Assembly: GCA_963971405.1 (NCBI GenBank)
Contig: OZ020486.1
Coordinates: forward strand, 15,275,419-15,339,418
Direction of reading: 5' to 3'
DNA: 64,000 bases
Origin: Psococerastis gibbosa
Taxonomy: Eukaryota; Arthropoda; Insecta; Psocodea; Psocidae
In this document: positions 35,335 through 47,700 of the stretch, piece by piece
Numbering within the stretch: position 1 is the stretch's first letter
Layout: each line of letters begins with the position of its first letter
Position numbers and translations under genes: made by a program
Notes under the pieces: generated by a model
Told to the model about the DNA's origin: nothing
Seen by the model: only the letters and a program-made list of their open reading frames with translations
The model's database searches: none

Positions 35335-35735
35335 TCTTCTTCAAATGCCTCTTTTATTGAAGATTGGCGATCATCATGACAGTTTGGAATCTTTCATTGG
35401 AATATGATATTCAGAAGGCGATATTTTTCGTTCCTCATCGAACATCAGTTTCCGCTTCTTAACCGTCTGCAGTAACTCGGTTTCTGTTTCATTTACCTCA
35501 GGACCTCAGCATTAGATCTCCCCAAGATATGCGCAGCATTCGTCTGTATATCCACATTTCAAATGCTCTGATTCTGTTCTTTATAGCTTGTGTCAACGTC
35601 CTACCCTCCATACTAATATAGAACAATTGGGAACACATAACATATCACCATTGTCAATCGAAGATCCAACGGATCCAGCACCGCCCACCGGTGTACTTTC
35701 TGCATTTTGATGAAGACATTTCGAACTTCCCATGA
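35335..35735 (-). pseudogene. LINE ORF2 fragment
   Basis: Minus-strand translation in shifting frames gives RNVFIKMQKV, then KNRIRAFEMWIYRRMLRISWGD, then NETELLQTVKKRKL. It is the same family as 51560-52345 (which has ARNVFSKMQK, then ELLLTVKK). Frameshifts and stops make it dead. It lies antisense to Wnt10 in intron 1. Confidence 0.8.
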
Positions 35736-36929
35736 ACATTAAAGACCGATGTCATGTCTATCACAATCCAAAGTGGAACATCAGCGAAATGAACATCAAC
35801 GAAATGAAAAGAGTGCCGGTTACTTAATTAATATTAACGTAAATGGCTCGCAAAATTCCACGGGTGTTGACGTCTCCTCAGAGGTCCTACAGTCAAATCA
35901 CAATTAAAACTGTACCACTTTACAAGAAACGTTTCCTACTCAAAACAGTACGAAAATATTTCTAGTGTGGACTATGCAACAAATTTCCTCATTTTCATTG
36001 CGAAATTTCCCAAATTAATTCACCATTACTTTCATCCAGTGTCTGTTAGCTTCGGGTGTATTGTAAACCAATTAAAGCTCTCAGTTTTGGTATCACATAG
36101 TAGGCATTGTAGTCATTGTCTAAAGGTATAATGCGTGGGAAAGTTTTAGGGCTGAGGCACCCGGGGAATGGGTTTTTGACAGTTGTGAACTCGGTGACCG
36201 TCTGAAATCCCGCGAGTCACTCCACCCTAACAGCCCGTAACCCAAGATAGAATCAGTTGACCCGCGACGGTCACTTAGATAATCATTGGGATCCATTATT
36301 TTAATCAATGATTGGCTTTTAGCTGATCATCCATATACTCGGTTTGTATAGCGTCACTCATCAATATGGCTAATGATAGATAGACAACCTCCATATTCAG
36401 TAGTTGCTAAATTTGTGTGAGAAAACTCTATGGAACACTGTCTTGATGATTGAAATGGGGCATGATTTTTTCCTTTCAGAAATATTTTCAATTGATTGTA
36501 TTTTAAGGAGCGGGATCCTTGCGGACATTTGCACTGTTAGGTGGGGGTTTACAGTAGGAGGTGGTTAACTGGTTTGGAAAGTAGTTATTAGGAGCGCACA
36601 TGACAACGAGGTTGCCCAGGGAACGTCTGAGATAGTTTGTCAAGGGCTGTGTTTGTGAGTGTGGGTGAAGTAATTGATTGTAGGTATGTTTGATTGAAAG
36701 TTACAGTTGTGTAGAAGGTTAATATCGTTAAAAAATTGAATTGTGAAGTTATATAATAATTATAATTCCTGTATTCTTCAATATTTTTAACATTTCTAAA
36801 TACATTGTAGGCCCCCTTTGCGTAAGGTGTGCGGGTTGACGACAGTGCTGTTGCCGGGAAGATGTAAGGTGGTGTTAGGTTGTACCAGGATTAAGTAAAC
36901 GCAGGGCAGTGCAGAAGTATGAGTTTCAG

Positions 36930-37233
36930 TAGCCTGATAATGGCGGTTATAATACCGGTATTTATTTAATCCCCTGGTATTAAATAAATACCGGTATTAT
37001 AATCGCCAGCTAAGCACCATAATAGAAGGCACAATCGAAGGCACCAATGCAAGAGGGCGACCAAGGAAGGCGTACGCAGAAGACCTCAAGAAAGATATGA
37101 GATGCGGAACCTACTTGGAACTCAAGAGAACGGCCCAAGACAGGCAGGAGTGGAGATGGAGGTGAAAAGATTTGCTGCAAACTAATCGCTAGATTGAAGC
37201 TAAAGAAGAAGATAATCGCCATAATCAGGCTGC
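36930..37233. mobile_element. Palindromic MITE (CAGCCTGATC type), copy 2, split by a LINE 3' end
   Basis: Left part agcctgataatggcggttataataccggtattt ... aataaataccggtattataatcgcc, right part ataatcgccataatcaggctg. The LINE insertion is at 37008-37211. Without it the element would be about 100 bp. Confidence 0.8.
37008..37211 (+). pseudogene. LINE ORF2 3' end inserted in a MITE
   Basis: Translation: TIIEGTIEGTNARGRPRKAY, then AEDLKKDMR and LKRTAQDRQEWRWR, the last C-terminal block of LINE ORF2 (RGRPR..., A.DR..WR). It ends in aagaagaag. A 9-bp target duplication, ataatcgcc, flanks it (36999-37007 and 37212-37220). This is a 5'-truncated insertion, as produced by target-primed reverse transcription. 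Confidence 0.85.
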
Positions 37234-38104
37234 AGGAATACAGTACCATATACCGCTTATTCTGAATGTCTGATTGTCATTCATTTTTCTTTAATTTTAG
37301 CACTAAAATTGTGTGGCATAGCCAAAACTGATATCCAAAAACTACTTGTATTCGTTACAGGGCAGTTGCGGTAGTTGCATAATAAACCGTGGAATGGTTA
37401 GTAAAAATTTCTAAGAGGAGACGTTGTAAACATCATAAACAACCAAACAATCGACGTTAGCTATAGTAAATATCGCAAAGCAACAATTATGAGTTTCTGA
37501 AATTGTTACATTACAATAATTACAAAGAAGAATGTGTGATGGGATGTAATCAACAAATTCTCGACTACAATAAGTTGTTGGAGAGAAATGTATTGATAAT
37601 AATTGTTGTACCAGTAACTAGTCAGAAGCAAGTAAAGCAAGTCGTTTCTATTTATTGGAAATGTTGATGGCGCTTTCTTTCATTTCAGGCGAGTAGGACA
37701 TTAACATTGTCAACCTGTCGACCTACCATGCCGTTTATTAATAACTTTGACTGGAGTGAAAAATTTAAACAAGACATTTCAGATTGCAAAGTCCTACTCT
37801 AAAATAGTTCTGTTTACAATTTTAAGCCCAGGTTAAGTTATTATTAAACACGGTAGGCCCACTGGCAGTGGCGTAGCCACAGAGGGGGGGGGGGTCCGAT
37901 GGGTGTGGATTCTTCTGATATTTAAAAAAAAATGTATAACGTTAAAATACCTGTATGGTGAATAACAGACCATAAGAGAGTAAGAGACTCTCACTAACAC
38001 AGTTAGTTCCTGAACGAAAAATTTGGCTCAAAGGGAATGACATAGTCTCTAACAAGGAAAATCAATGAGAATATTTGAAATTATACTAATTACTGACTGC
38101 TCAA

Positions 38105-38300
38105 AATTGTATAATGTTTCTTCTTCTTCTTCTTCTTATTCCCCCTTAATGCCGCGTGCGCAGGAGGGGTCGCCCCGAACTCATTTTCTGAACTCGCCCA
38201 GGTCGGAAGTTAACGCCTTGACCTCGGCCATTGTTTTCCCTCTTGCTCCGGTGAGTTGTTCAATCATTTCCTCGAGGGTTGTCCTCGGTCTGCCGATGGG
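38105..38300 (-). pseudogene. Probable LINE 3' end with (GAA)n tail
   Basis: The minus strand has an open stretch including GRPRTTLEEMIEQL, then a stop and a (GAA)n tail (seen as ttcttcttcttc at 38109-38127). GRPR..L followed by a simple-repeat tail resembles LINE ORF2 C-termini, but the match is weaker than for the other fragments. Confidence 0.4.
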
Positions 38301-39696
38301 AAGTGACAAAAAACTGTAAAAATTTTATTTTGGAAATAAATTTTGATTGATTGATTGATTGATGGACCTTTTTTCCGCTTGTGGCCTTGCTTCCACCAAC
38401 CTCCGAGTGGTCCTGTTCTCGTCCATCCTTTGGGCTTTATTATGTTACACCTCTAAAAAAATAAAAACGAGATGTACTGTATGCCAATCAAGCATATACA
38501 TACATCACAATCGAGAAGTAAACCGCCACAAACGCACCGAAAGACAAAATAGCGGACGCATGCAAAACGACAGTTTAGATTCGAGCATGACATCTAGACG
38601 GACACTTGTTCGCGTGATAGAAGACATACGCTTGACTTGTGATTGACTTCGCCATCACATTCAAATGTTATATGTGAGCCAAAAGATCTGTCCAGGCAGA
38701 CGATTTACATAAATTGTACTTTGCGTCGGTCTCTGCTAATACAAATGTCATTGGAAAATCGAAGTTTTGAGGGGAGAATGCTGCATTACGCTGTACGCAT
38801 ATTATAGTAAAAGGTCCGTTAACACACATCACAATAAATAATATGACGTGTCTAGAAATAATATTATGCAAAGTTCCAAGCTCTACTCACAGGCCTTGTA
38901 TACCGACCGCCTCCCCAATACAGTACCAGTGATATGTTGTTAGACTGAATCCGTTGACACACGTCTTAACCAATTTACAGAGCGAAAGAATTTAGGGATG
39001 TTTACGTATTTGAAATTAGAATAGATAGTAAATCAAGAGGAAGTTTGCTTTATTGATGGGTGAGTAGTGGGGTTTCTGTAGGTTGTTGACGTAACACCAA
39101 CTGGCATTTTCACGGTTTAGTTCAATCATTCGCAAGAGGTCGACAACTCGTACGTCAACTAGGAGTACTTTTAAGGAGTGGGAAAAGATATTTTTTCTCT
39201 TATTTCTGAGTACCTACTTTGTTCCTAAAGACCTCATTTCCTTCATGAATAAAATAGTTCAGAGTTCAGAATTAAATTTTTCACAAAACACACATCCGCA
39301 GAATTACAATTCTATGGTATTGGAATAGTTTCATTCTGCAGCCCTGCAAGAAGTTGATATAGCTAGTGGCGATCTTGTCCCCCCCCCCAAAAAAAATATG
39401 TATACGCCACTGGGACACGTTCCAACAAATGATCCTGCCCCTGAAAACTTAGTCCTTAGCTTAAATACTTAACTTACTCAATAGGTTTATATTACAGTAC
39501 TGTATACGTATTAAATATTGTAGCAAGGTATTGTGTATTTGAATTGGGTACTTAGTGGAATACTTAATTTAAATTTGCGAAGTAATTCGGTTATTTTCCA
39601 TGCCATGAATCCATGATTACAAGTTGGGGCAGGCGCCTGTATACCGCCACCCGATCTCAATATACTGTATTATTAGAAATAAAGTTGAATAAATTG

Positions 39697-39912
39697 AATA
39701 AATAAATAAATAAGGACTTTTCTTGTTCTATTACTAAGCCAACCTAGCGGAGTTAGGGCTATAAAGCCCTCTCTCACACTAAACTAGAAAGGCCCGGGAC
39801 CGCCTGCTTTACATAACCTCCGAAGTATGGCTAGAAAATGTAGCCAGTGTGAGACTCGAACCAACAACCTCTCGGTGAAAGTCAGAGTCCGTACCACCAC
39901 TCTACACTCTCC
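39697..39912 (-). mobile_element. SINE-A, copy 2
   Basis: On the + strand: (AAATAAAT) tract, ctattactaagccaacctagc, agggctataaagccctctc, then gagactcgaaccaacaacct (B box on the minus strand) and a tRNA-like head reaching ccaccactctacactctcc. Minus-strand gtagagtggtggtacggactc aligns with a tRNA D arm. Confidence 0.85.
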
Positions 39913-41354
39913 TGACATACAGACAGGGATACAGTTCATTGTTGGGTAACCAAATTTTCTAAATCAAATAGAACAATTAAACATTAAAATAAACGATAAT
40001 AAAATAGGTATTGAACCATACCCTAAAAACCAGTTTAACTCAAACTCCATTAAACAGATTAAATTCGGCCAACGAAAGTTACGATGTGAAAATGTTCTCA
40101 CCGTCCATAATTATCTAACATGACGTTATATTTTTTAGCATTATCTCTCTGTAGCCCCTACAACTTAGTTAATACTCAATGGCTAAGAAAAGCCATCTCA
40201 TATGTTCATAAAGCAATTAGCGACAAGATGAAGTCCAGTATACCTCCGATTCATACATAAAGTCCGAGAAAAAACAGTAGTCGCAGTAAAAAATTCAAGA
40301 ACTAACTCTGTCATACATACCAGAAACCTCCATTAACGTGGAGTTACCAACCGAACAGCTTCCAACCGATATCGGAGAGCCCCTATGTTCCACATTAAAT
40401 TTAATTATAGGCAATTTATTATTTTCAAAACGAAGATAAGGAAATGTTGATTTTGTGACGGTAAAAAAGAAATACAGAGCTGTGTCGCGGGTATTTATTC
40501 AGGTTTTTAGTCATATTGAGTTGAACTGGAAGGCTCATACCTTAGCTTACCTCACACTTTTTCACACACCGCTTAACACGTTGACACTCGTACTTTTTCT
40601 TGTCATTGGGCATTGTACATATATGCCCTTCTTTAGTACACAGCCATTGGGAGAAAGATTTAGTATTATGGGCTCATTAATTTTTATTTACTCATTCATT
40701 ATACGGGCGCATTAATTTCTTCTTCTAAACACGTTTACAAATTGTTTCTTTATATATTTGGCATGAATGTTTGGGCTCCCGTAGAGGTGATATTGAATTT
40801 AAGGAAAACAGTATGCACAATTTCATGTGATGGTCAAACATGGCTACCTGTTTTATTTCTTTCATTGCTTTATTATGGTACACCTGATAGCAATTTCAGA
40901 CTTTTGGTGTTTTTAATTCATGGCTTTGCCCAAAACATCATATTTTGTGGAGAAAAATGCATAATTTAGAACACTGTTATGATTTACACTAAGTATTCTT
41001 CAAGTTTGTGTTTTGAAGCTGAATGAAAAATTGAATTTAAATTTAAATTATGACACTACAGTGGTAAATTTATACATTTTTGAATCGGCATTGAAGGAAT
41101 GACTGCAGATAGTTCTATCAGAGTGATTTTTTTTAAAGTCAGGGTGGTGATTCCAATTATGGCATTTTCAAAAACTATTTCGTGGTGGAACATTGCCAAA
41201 AATGCAAAAAAGGCAAAATTCATGTCTCTCAAAAAAGTCAAAATTAATCATCACAAACGTTTCTACCTATACACATCCATTGCCAAAGTTTCTCTATACT
41301 ATCAATGGTTTGAGCACGCACTGATTTCTATCTAATAACTTGTTCTTGTTGCAG

Positions 41355-41578
41355 TGACGTGCTGTCTTTGGGACGCAACATGTGCAAAACTCTTCCAGGG
41401 CTGAGCAAAGAGCAGCTGGAAATCTGCCGTGAGTTTCCCGACGTGACTTCCAGCGCTCTGGAGGGACTTCAGCTGGCAGTAGACGAATGTCAGCACCAGT
41501 TCCGGTCCCACCGCTGGAACTGCTCTTCTCTTAGCACCAAAAATAAAATTCCTCACAGTAGTGTTCTATTCCAAAGAG
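41355..41578 (+). CDS. Wnt10: Wnt10 exon 2
   Basis: Encodes residues 20-94 and the first base of Gly95. Acceptor ttgttgcag at 41354; donor AG|GTAAGT at 41579. It carries four conserved Wnt cysteines (30, 44, 65, 76), the block DECQHQFRSHRWNCSS with the N-glycosylation sequon at Asn75, and NKIPHSSVLF. This is the N-terminal helical Wnt domain that holds the lipid-bearing hairpin and contacts Frizzled. Reading on past the donor gives about 100 residues without Wnt character before a stop, so the splice is needed. Confidence 0.95.
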
Positions 41579-43221
41579 GTAAGTCACTTTCCCATATCAT
41601 TTTAATATCTACATCTCGTGCGAAGAAGTATTATGTTACAAGAAACACAATTTTTAAATTTTTTTTATTTGTTAGTTTAGGTCAGTTGTACATTTTTTTA
41701 TTGAAAATTCAGCCCCAAAAACGTAAAACATTCTATCCAATTATAAATAAACTAATTATTTTTCTATATAAACTTACTTTAAATTTTAAGTTTATTTCAC
41801 AGACTGAGCTACTCTTGCCCAATGATACAATAAGAACAGTTAAAACTCAAGTATTTAATTTCAAAATTTCTTATCAATGTTAGACTATCAAATTTTCTAA
41901 AATCAAAACCTAATAACATAAGTTACAATATGCATGTTTGTTTTAGAAAAACTATGTACTGTATATGAGGTATAAAGGCATGGCAATTTGTATTGCCCCT
42001 AATTACAATAATACAGTAGATACCTGTACAAAGGGCGGATTACTCGATGCTTCCTATACAGTGTTACAGTTTATTTTTTGTGCGCATTAGCATTAGATAT
42101 TCTTAAGTGGGGATGCCAAGTTTAGTGTCCGATTCAACCAACTGTTCTGTGAGCTTACAGCATTGAGCATTCCTCATAACTTATTTCGAGAATTTGCCTG
42201 CTATATTATGTTTCGTAATAGCTACAATTTTAGCAAGGCAGCATAGAAACCTTCATGGCATGCAACTAATACGTATATACTGTATTTTACGGTAGGTAAT
42301 AATAACTTTTACAGTCATCACAGAGCAATGTCATAAAACAAAAACATTTCAATTATACAAGGTTTCTCGGTTCTTTTCAAGGAATAAAACCTCCAGCCCA
42401 GTCTTGGTATAATGCATTAAAGTAACAGTATTAATCAAAGAAACGGCTTCAACAATTACCCTACCAACACATATCACGTGTATGTACCTAATGGCTATAG
42501 TAAACAATGTAAAAAGGTCAAACTATCGGGCAACGCCTTTGGATATAATTATTGCATCAAATGGCAAAGTATAGTATATAGAAACAATGTTATGGTGTAG
42601 GCCGTGGTGCACAAGAGTGTGCAATGTAGCCAGCAAAGGTGAGGATTCGAGAAAAAACAGCTCGGTAACCATCACCTAGGACTCATTATGTTTTTATGGG
42701 TTGGGAAAAATATGTGTGTGGCCAGCCGAGGGCTATAGAGGGCCACCATGCCGACGCTATACAAATTCGTAGGTGAATCAGCCTCCGCGCGAATCTGCGT
42801 GTTTGTGGCTGTTAAAAAATCACAACCGCCGTCATTATACCAATTTATAAGTACCTAGAAGATGTCTGTCATGGACTCGGGTGTGAAACTGTCACCTGTT
42901 GAAGAGTATACAGTATATTTATAATAAATAGTCATTTCTGCCAACTAAGCAAGTCATTTTCTTTTCAATTTAATATTATCTTTTAGTAGAGGACATTGAT
43001 TTGACTCTTGATTGATCGTAATTTTAGTTTCCGTTATACCATTTTCACACGATACGGTCATTTATATAAAATTATTATGTATCTCATGTGTTTCTCCGCT
43101 GCTCTATGTCATATAAATTTTTTACCTTACTTATTAGGATGGGCGAACTTCCTCCCTTTCTGTCGTATTGTGACGCAAAATAACAGGCACCGTTGTCGTT
43201 TGATTGCTTTCCAATCTATCC

Positions 43222-43345
43222 GTTAGTATAAGGAAAGCTTTGTGATGGTCGAAAATTTCAATTTTGAGATTTCAACGGAATTACACGTTTTGCGGTCCCA
43301 GGAACTGAAAAAAGTGGTTTATACGAAATGTCTGTTGGTCTGTCG
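43222..43345 (+). repeat. Interspersed repeat E, copy 2
   Basis: Begins gttagtataaggaaagcttt and continues tttcaacggaattacacgtt, aaagtggtttatacgaaatg and ctgtcggtgtg. It matches the minus strand of 1252-1385. Confidence 0.5.
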
Positions 43346-44302
43346 GTGTGTTAACATGTATAATAACTTATCAGAAGATGTCATGAAAATAAAACGATAT
43401 GTTATAACGACATGTTATTGACGGTCCCTGGGCAACCTCATTGTCCTGTCCGCTCCTAATTGCAGTTCACAATCACACTATAACGACAATAATTAACTCG
43501 GTGGGCGTATAAGCAGGCCCTGGCTTACAGTCGCCCTTACGGGCAAACCGCGGAGTCGCCGATATTCCATTTCTGTGCAAACTTCAATTTCTCATGAAAT
43601 ATCGAACGGAGAACAATGAAAAAATGCTGAGTCGCAAGAAGAATTTTTTCTCCTAATTTTGATATATAGTATGTTGCAATCATCAATTAGTGAACTTGAT
43701 ACACAAAAAATAACGTTCACTCAGGAGTTCAAGTTGAAGGAGTTCATCAACTGTGGCGAATTGGGGTTAGTTAAGGCCAAAATTAGGAGAAAAAAAATCT
43801 TCTTGCGACTCAGCATTTTTCCATTGTTCTGCGTTCCGTATTTCATGAGAAATTGAAGTTTGAACCGAAAATGGAATATGGGGTTGGTCCTTAAAACAAT
43901 TAAAAAAAAAAAAAACGATATCTGATGGCCAATTCGGTGTCATCGCTTGTGTCGGTACATCCGACTGAAATCGGGCAGACCAAGTGGTCTAACTTAGTTA
44001 TAAAACCAAGTTGGATCGTATATTTGCAGCATAACGAGTAGGATTACGCGCTCTAATCAACGTCGCGCACTTCATTTGATCATAAAAACTAAATTATTTA
44101 TAAGTCATGACTTCAGAATTTGAACAAGGACATGTAAGGTGTGATGATGTGACCTCACTATAAAATAAGGTATTATGTATACCGGAGGAGTGCCGGATAA
44201 GGAGTGGAAAATGTAAAGAAACGTTCAAGTAATAGATTTCACGGCACCGTGTCTGGCTCAAGTTAGGCTCAGTTAGTTTACCGGATATTTGAGCTAATGA
44301 TT

Positions 44303-44528
44303 CAGGGCCGTAGCCTAGGGGGGCTCAGCCCCCCCCCCCCCAAGAAGGATTAAAGTAAAGTCCCGAACGGCATAACAATTTTTTCAGTTAGTACCTGATA
44401 CATAATATAAGTTCAAAAAATAGCCATAATTACTTCAAAAAAATCGTTTTGTGAAGTTTGATTTGGATTCACGGAGAATAGCTTAGATCTGATTATGACA
44501 ACCCAAAAAACCTAGCGCTACGGCCCTG
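44303..44528. mobile_element. hAT-like MITE (CAGGGCCGTAGCC type)
   Basis: A 226-bp element starting CAGGGCCGTAGCCTAGG and ending CCTAGCGCTACGGCCCTG. A C-run lies near the left end. Flanks taatgatt and taatatgt share 5 of 8 bases, a weak target duplication. Confidence 0.75.
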
Positions 44529-44678
44529 TAATATGTTCTAGTGACAAATATTCACTCAATGCAGGTTTTGATGGATTCTTTTGTTTCTACGAATGACAAG
44601 TCTTTGATGTTAGTGAGCTACTTTTAGCGTTACTTACGTTATATAGATATTCCCAGACTCAAAATGTCGACCCTTCGC

Positions 44679-44842
44679 CAAGGACGGATACAGGGGGGGG
44701 GGGTAGCTGCCCCCCCCCCAAAATTTGGTAAATCTATTGTAAATTAAGTTATTACGCTCTAATTTAGTCGATCCTACATAAGTTTTTCCTATTTTGACCC
44801 TCAGCTACCCCCCCCCCCAAAAATGGGCTGGATCCATCCCTG
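44679..44842. mobile_element. hAT-like MITE (CAAGGACGGAT type), clean insertion
   Basis: A 164-bp element with ends CAAGGACGGATACAGG and CTGGATCCATCCCTG. An exact 8-bp duplication, cccttcgc, lies at 44671-44678 and 44843-44850. G- and C-runs lie close inside both ends. Confidence 0.95.
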
Positions 44843-47141
44843 CCCTTCGCCCAAAAATAGAAAAATAAAATCCGAGTATGCCTGCGGGGGCCCAAATTGC
44901 TCCGTGCACCAAGGTCCACTCTCTTCTCTTCTCGCGGGAGCATAATAAGTACTGATTTTCTGTCAAATCTATACTAGTGTACAATGGCAAGTTAAGGTCA
45001 AACGCCCCTTACTGGCTTACTCCCCACAATTTGAAAACATAAAATAGCCTTTTGTTCTTTAAAAATAAAAAATAAAAATAAATAAATAAATCCTGCAACA
45101 CAAAATTAAAAAAATTAAACGCTTAATATTATGGTGGTATGCCTGAAAGACCCATCCCATTACCGATGGAATCTACCACAAACCCTGTTCCTTTCCAAAT
45201 TCATAATCTTATGAAATGAAAAAGTCTTTATATTAGGTGAGCTTTAGCCCCGAAGGTCTACTCTACAAGCTAACTTATGCCTCGACTGAACTAAATGTCG
45301 AAATAACTAATGGGTTATTTTCTTTTTATATACTACATACTGAACGTAGTTATTTTGAATACTTGGTGTGGACTAAAATATGCGAGCTTTTAAACGTTAG
45401 AAAATTTGTAAGGAAATAAGGAAGTAGGTTGGAAGGCGAGAGGCGATGACTCATTCGAGTCAAGTTTTTATGCAGTGGGACCTTCATAAATTCCAAGGAT
45501 TTGAAAATCCCACCGAACATTGTAGTCTAGAAACTGACCATAACACATGACAGTACAAATGGTCTGGTGATGAATGGAGTTCCAGCACATTTTCCCACAT
45601 ATCTGGAAAGTGGAAACATCCGAGGTTTACAACGCTGAAAACGATCAGATTAAACAGTTGACAATATCGTACAAGAGCTCCTAAATATCACTCCCAAGAT
45701 TTCATCCAAATTCATAAGAGAAGGAATCGTACGTGACTTGGTAGGTTAATTCCCTGATTACTACAAGGAACAAAGAGTTAAGTGCATAAAAGAAAGAGTT
45801 AGGTTGGGCCCTTCGTGCCTGAGTTGCAATAGAACCTTATCTTGAGGATGGAAGCTGCAATGTTTCCATTTGACGACATCGGTATTTGATAAGAGCGGGC
45901 ACCTCGGCGAAAATATAGCTCCGAGTCGGTTTTTGTGATAACGGACTACGTTGAGACCTGCTATCGCGTGTTATATAGCTGGCCGTCATGTCTGTATCGT
46001 GTCTGTGGAACTTTTAGTCATTACATTATTTTCAAAAAACCACCTGTCAAGGTAGCACAGCACTTCTTTAATAACATTGCATTTGTAGGCCTATTCGTCA
46101 TCAAAATGAATCAGAATCTGTATTCAACAAAATTTCGAATAGCACTTTCCATTCAAAAATTTACATTGCCATTCCCAGATTAAGATAAAAAATAATTGCC
46201 ATACTAAGCCCGCTGTTGCCAAGTAACAACTTTTCAAATTTATGCAAAAAATTCTGAGGGAAAGTCATGTATTCATAAGGTAAATAATAAAATGTTGACC
46301 TGTGGAGTAGTTGCTGTAAGCAAGTAATTTATGGTCAGGGATTTCGATGTGAAAAACCATGTCTCTAGTAAATGTAGTATATATTTTTTTAGAAGGAAGC
46401 TGAATCAAGTAGCATTTTTTACATTAAGTTTGATTTGTTTAGGAAGGTATAAGTACGTATAATCCAATAAATTATTTGGTCACCAATTGTCATAATACAC
46501 GAAACCAGTTCCGGGCCAGCAGAAATAAAAATACCTAGACGCCAATTTAACTTATTACCAGGCTAAAACAATCAAATAATTTTAGAATTGAATTCTAAAA
46601 ATCTTTTGTTTACATTTTTAACCCGGTCTTGCTAGTACCCCGTTCTCGGACTGCAGATCAACACCAATTCCTCACGTAGCATATACGGTACGTTATTATA
46701 ATACGTACGAAAATTAAAAAGTGATAATAAAAGAGTTGCATAATAATTTTAGTAAGCTCAGTCAGCTCCTTGACCGTTCTTGATCTAATTAGCCTTCACA
46801 ACGCCTGTATGGCTTTCCGTGCTGTCTTATATACGATACATAGCCGCTACATCTATATTAGTTTAAAAATCATACGCCTTTGTATCATAATTTAATGTAG
46901 GTTGTCTGTAAGCCATTCCTCTTGTGAAGCTTCCTAGCCAGGGGCGGGCCCAGCGATATTTTTAGGGGGGAGGGGGGTCATCACCGACTCCAGCAGGGCT
47001 GCCAGATCCAGAACTTAATAAAATCCTGTATAAGATGTTATGTGTATTTTGTTTCATTTTCCAATAACATTTGGGGGGGGGGGGGGGGGCGTTATGACCC
47101 TGTTCTTAGCTTGGAAGAATTTTATTAAATTTTTCGTGTCA

Positions 47142-47700
47142 GTAGCCCTATTATGGCGATTTGGGATTAATAACATAATACCGAGGTTTAGATAATACCG
47201 GGGTTTACTTTTTAATACCGCAGTATTACTACTGTATCTGTGTATCACGTGACAATGTTAAAACTATAAAAAAAATATGCGCAGAAAATTCAAATTAATA
47301 AATTATTGAAATGAAATGAAATGAAAATGAAATGAAAATATGAAATGAAATGAAAATACGACTTTATTGTAAACAAAACAAAAGGCGAACAATAAGACTA
47401 TAAAGTCTTGTTTTCATGCTAACCTATTGAAATACAATTGCATTGTTTTCTAACTGAAGAAAATACTAATAAACATTAAAATGTACAGGTAGAATTTTGA
47501 AATATACGATAGTAAGAATTTTAATTAATGTGTCTAGTGTCTACATCTGAGGGAGAAAAAAATTGAAAAGTCACCAAAAATATAGCCGAGGATTAATCAA
47601 TTTGAATTTCCCTCGCATTTTGCACTCATTTGTTTGAAACAATTGAATAAACCCCGGTAGTATGTCAAATTTCAATCCCAAATCGCCATAATAGGGCTAC
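47142..47700. mobile_element. 559-bp element with perfect 27-bp inverted ends
   Basis: The first 27 bases (from gtagccctattatggcgatt) are the exact reverse complement of the last 27 (47674-47700). An AATACCGGGGTTTA-like block follows the left end and its complement (aataaaccccggta) precedes the right end. A (GAAAT)n-type run at 47309-47357 lies inside. No open frame of note. ATTATGGCGAT also occurs in the CAGCCTGATC-type MITE ends, suggesting kinship. Confidence 0.85.

Larger units (their letters stand above)
24100..41354 (+). other. Wnt10 intron 1 (17.3 kb)
   Basis: Donor GTAAGAAT, acceptor ttcttgttgcag. It contains the repeats listed separately between 25500 and 39912: MITEs, SINEs, LINE fragments, a 208-bp hairpin and a ~215-bp tandem array. 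Nothing could be named in 24100-25490, 25690-26700, 26930-28490, 30490-32760, 33300-34390, 35740-36920 and 39920-41350, apart from short homopolymers and stray C/G runs. No coding exon was recognised inside. Confidence 0.85.

Noticed and set aside
37867-39413. A 1.5-kb hAT element between CAGTGGCGTAGCC and CGCCACTG
   Set aside because: The ends are those of unrelated G/C-run MITEs, flanks show no 8-bp duplication, and the interior holds independent repeats.
41579-41883. Open frame continuing from Wnt10 exon 2
   Set aside because: After the GTAAGT donor the translation loses Wnt character and becomes AT-driven; the sequence rejoins the Wnt fold only at exon 3.
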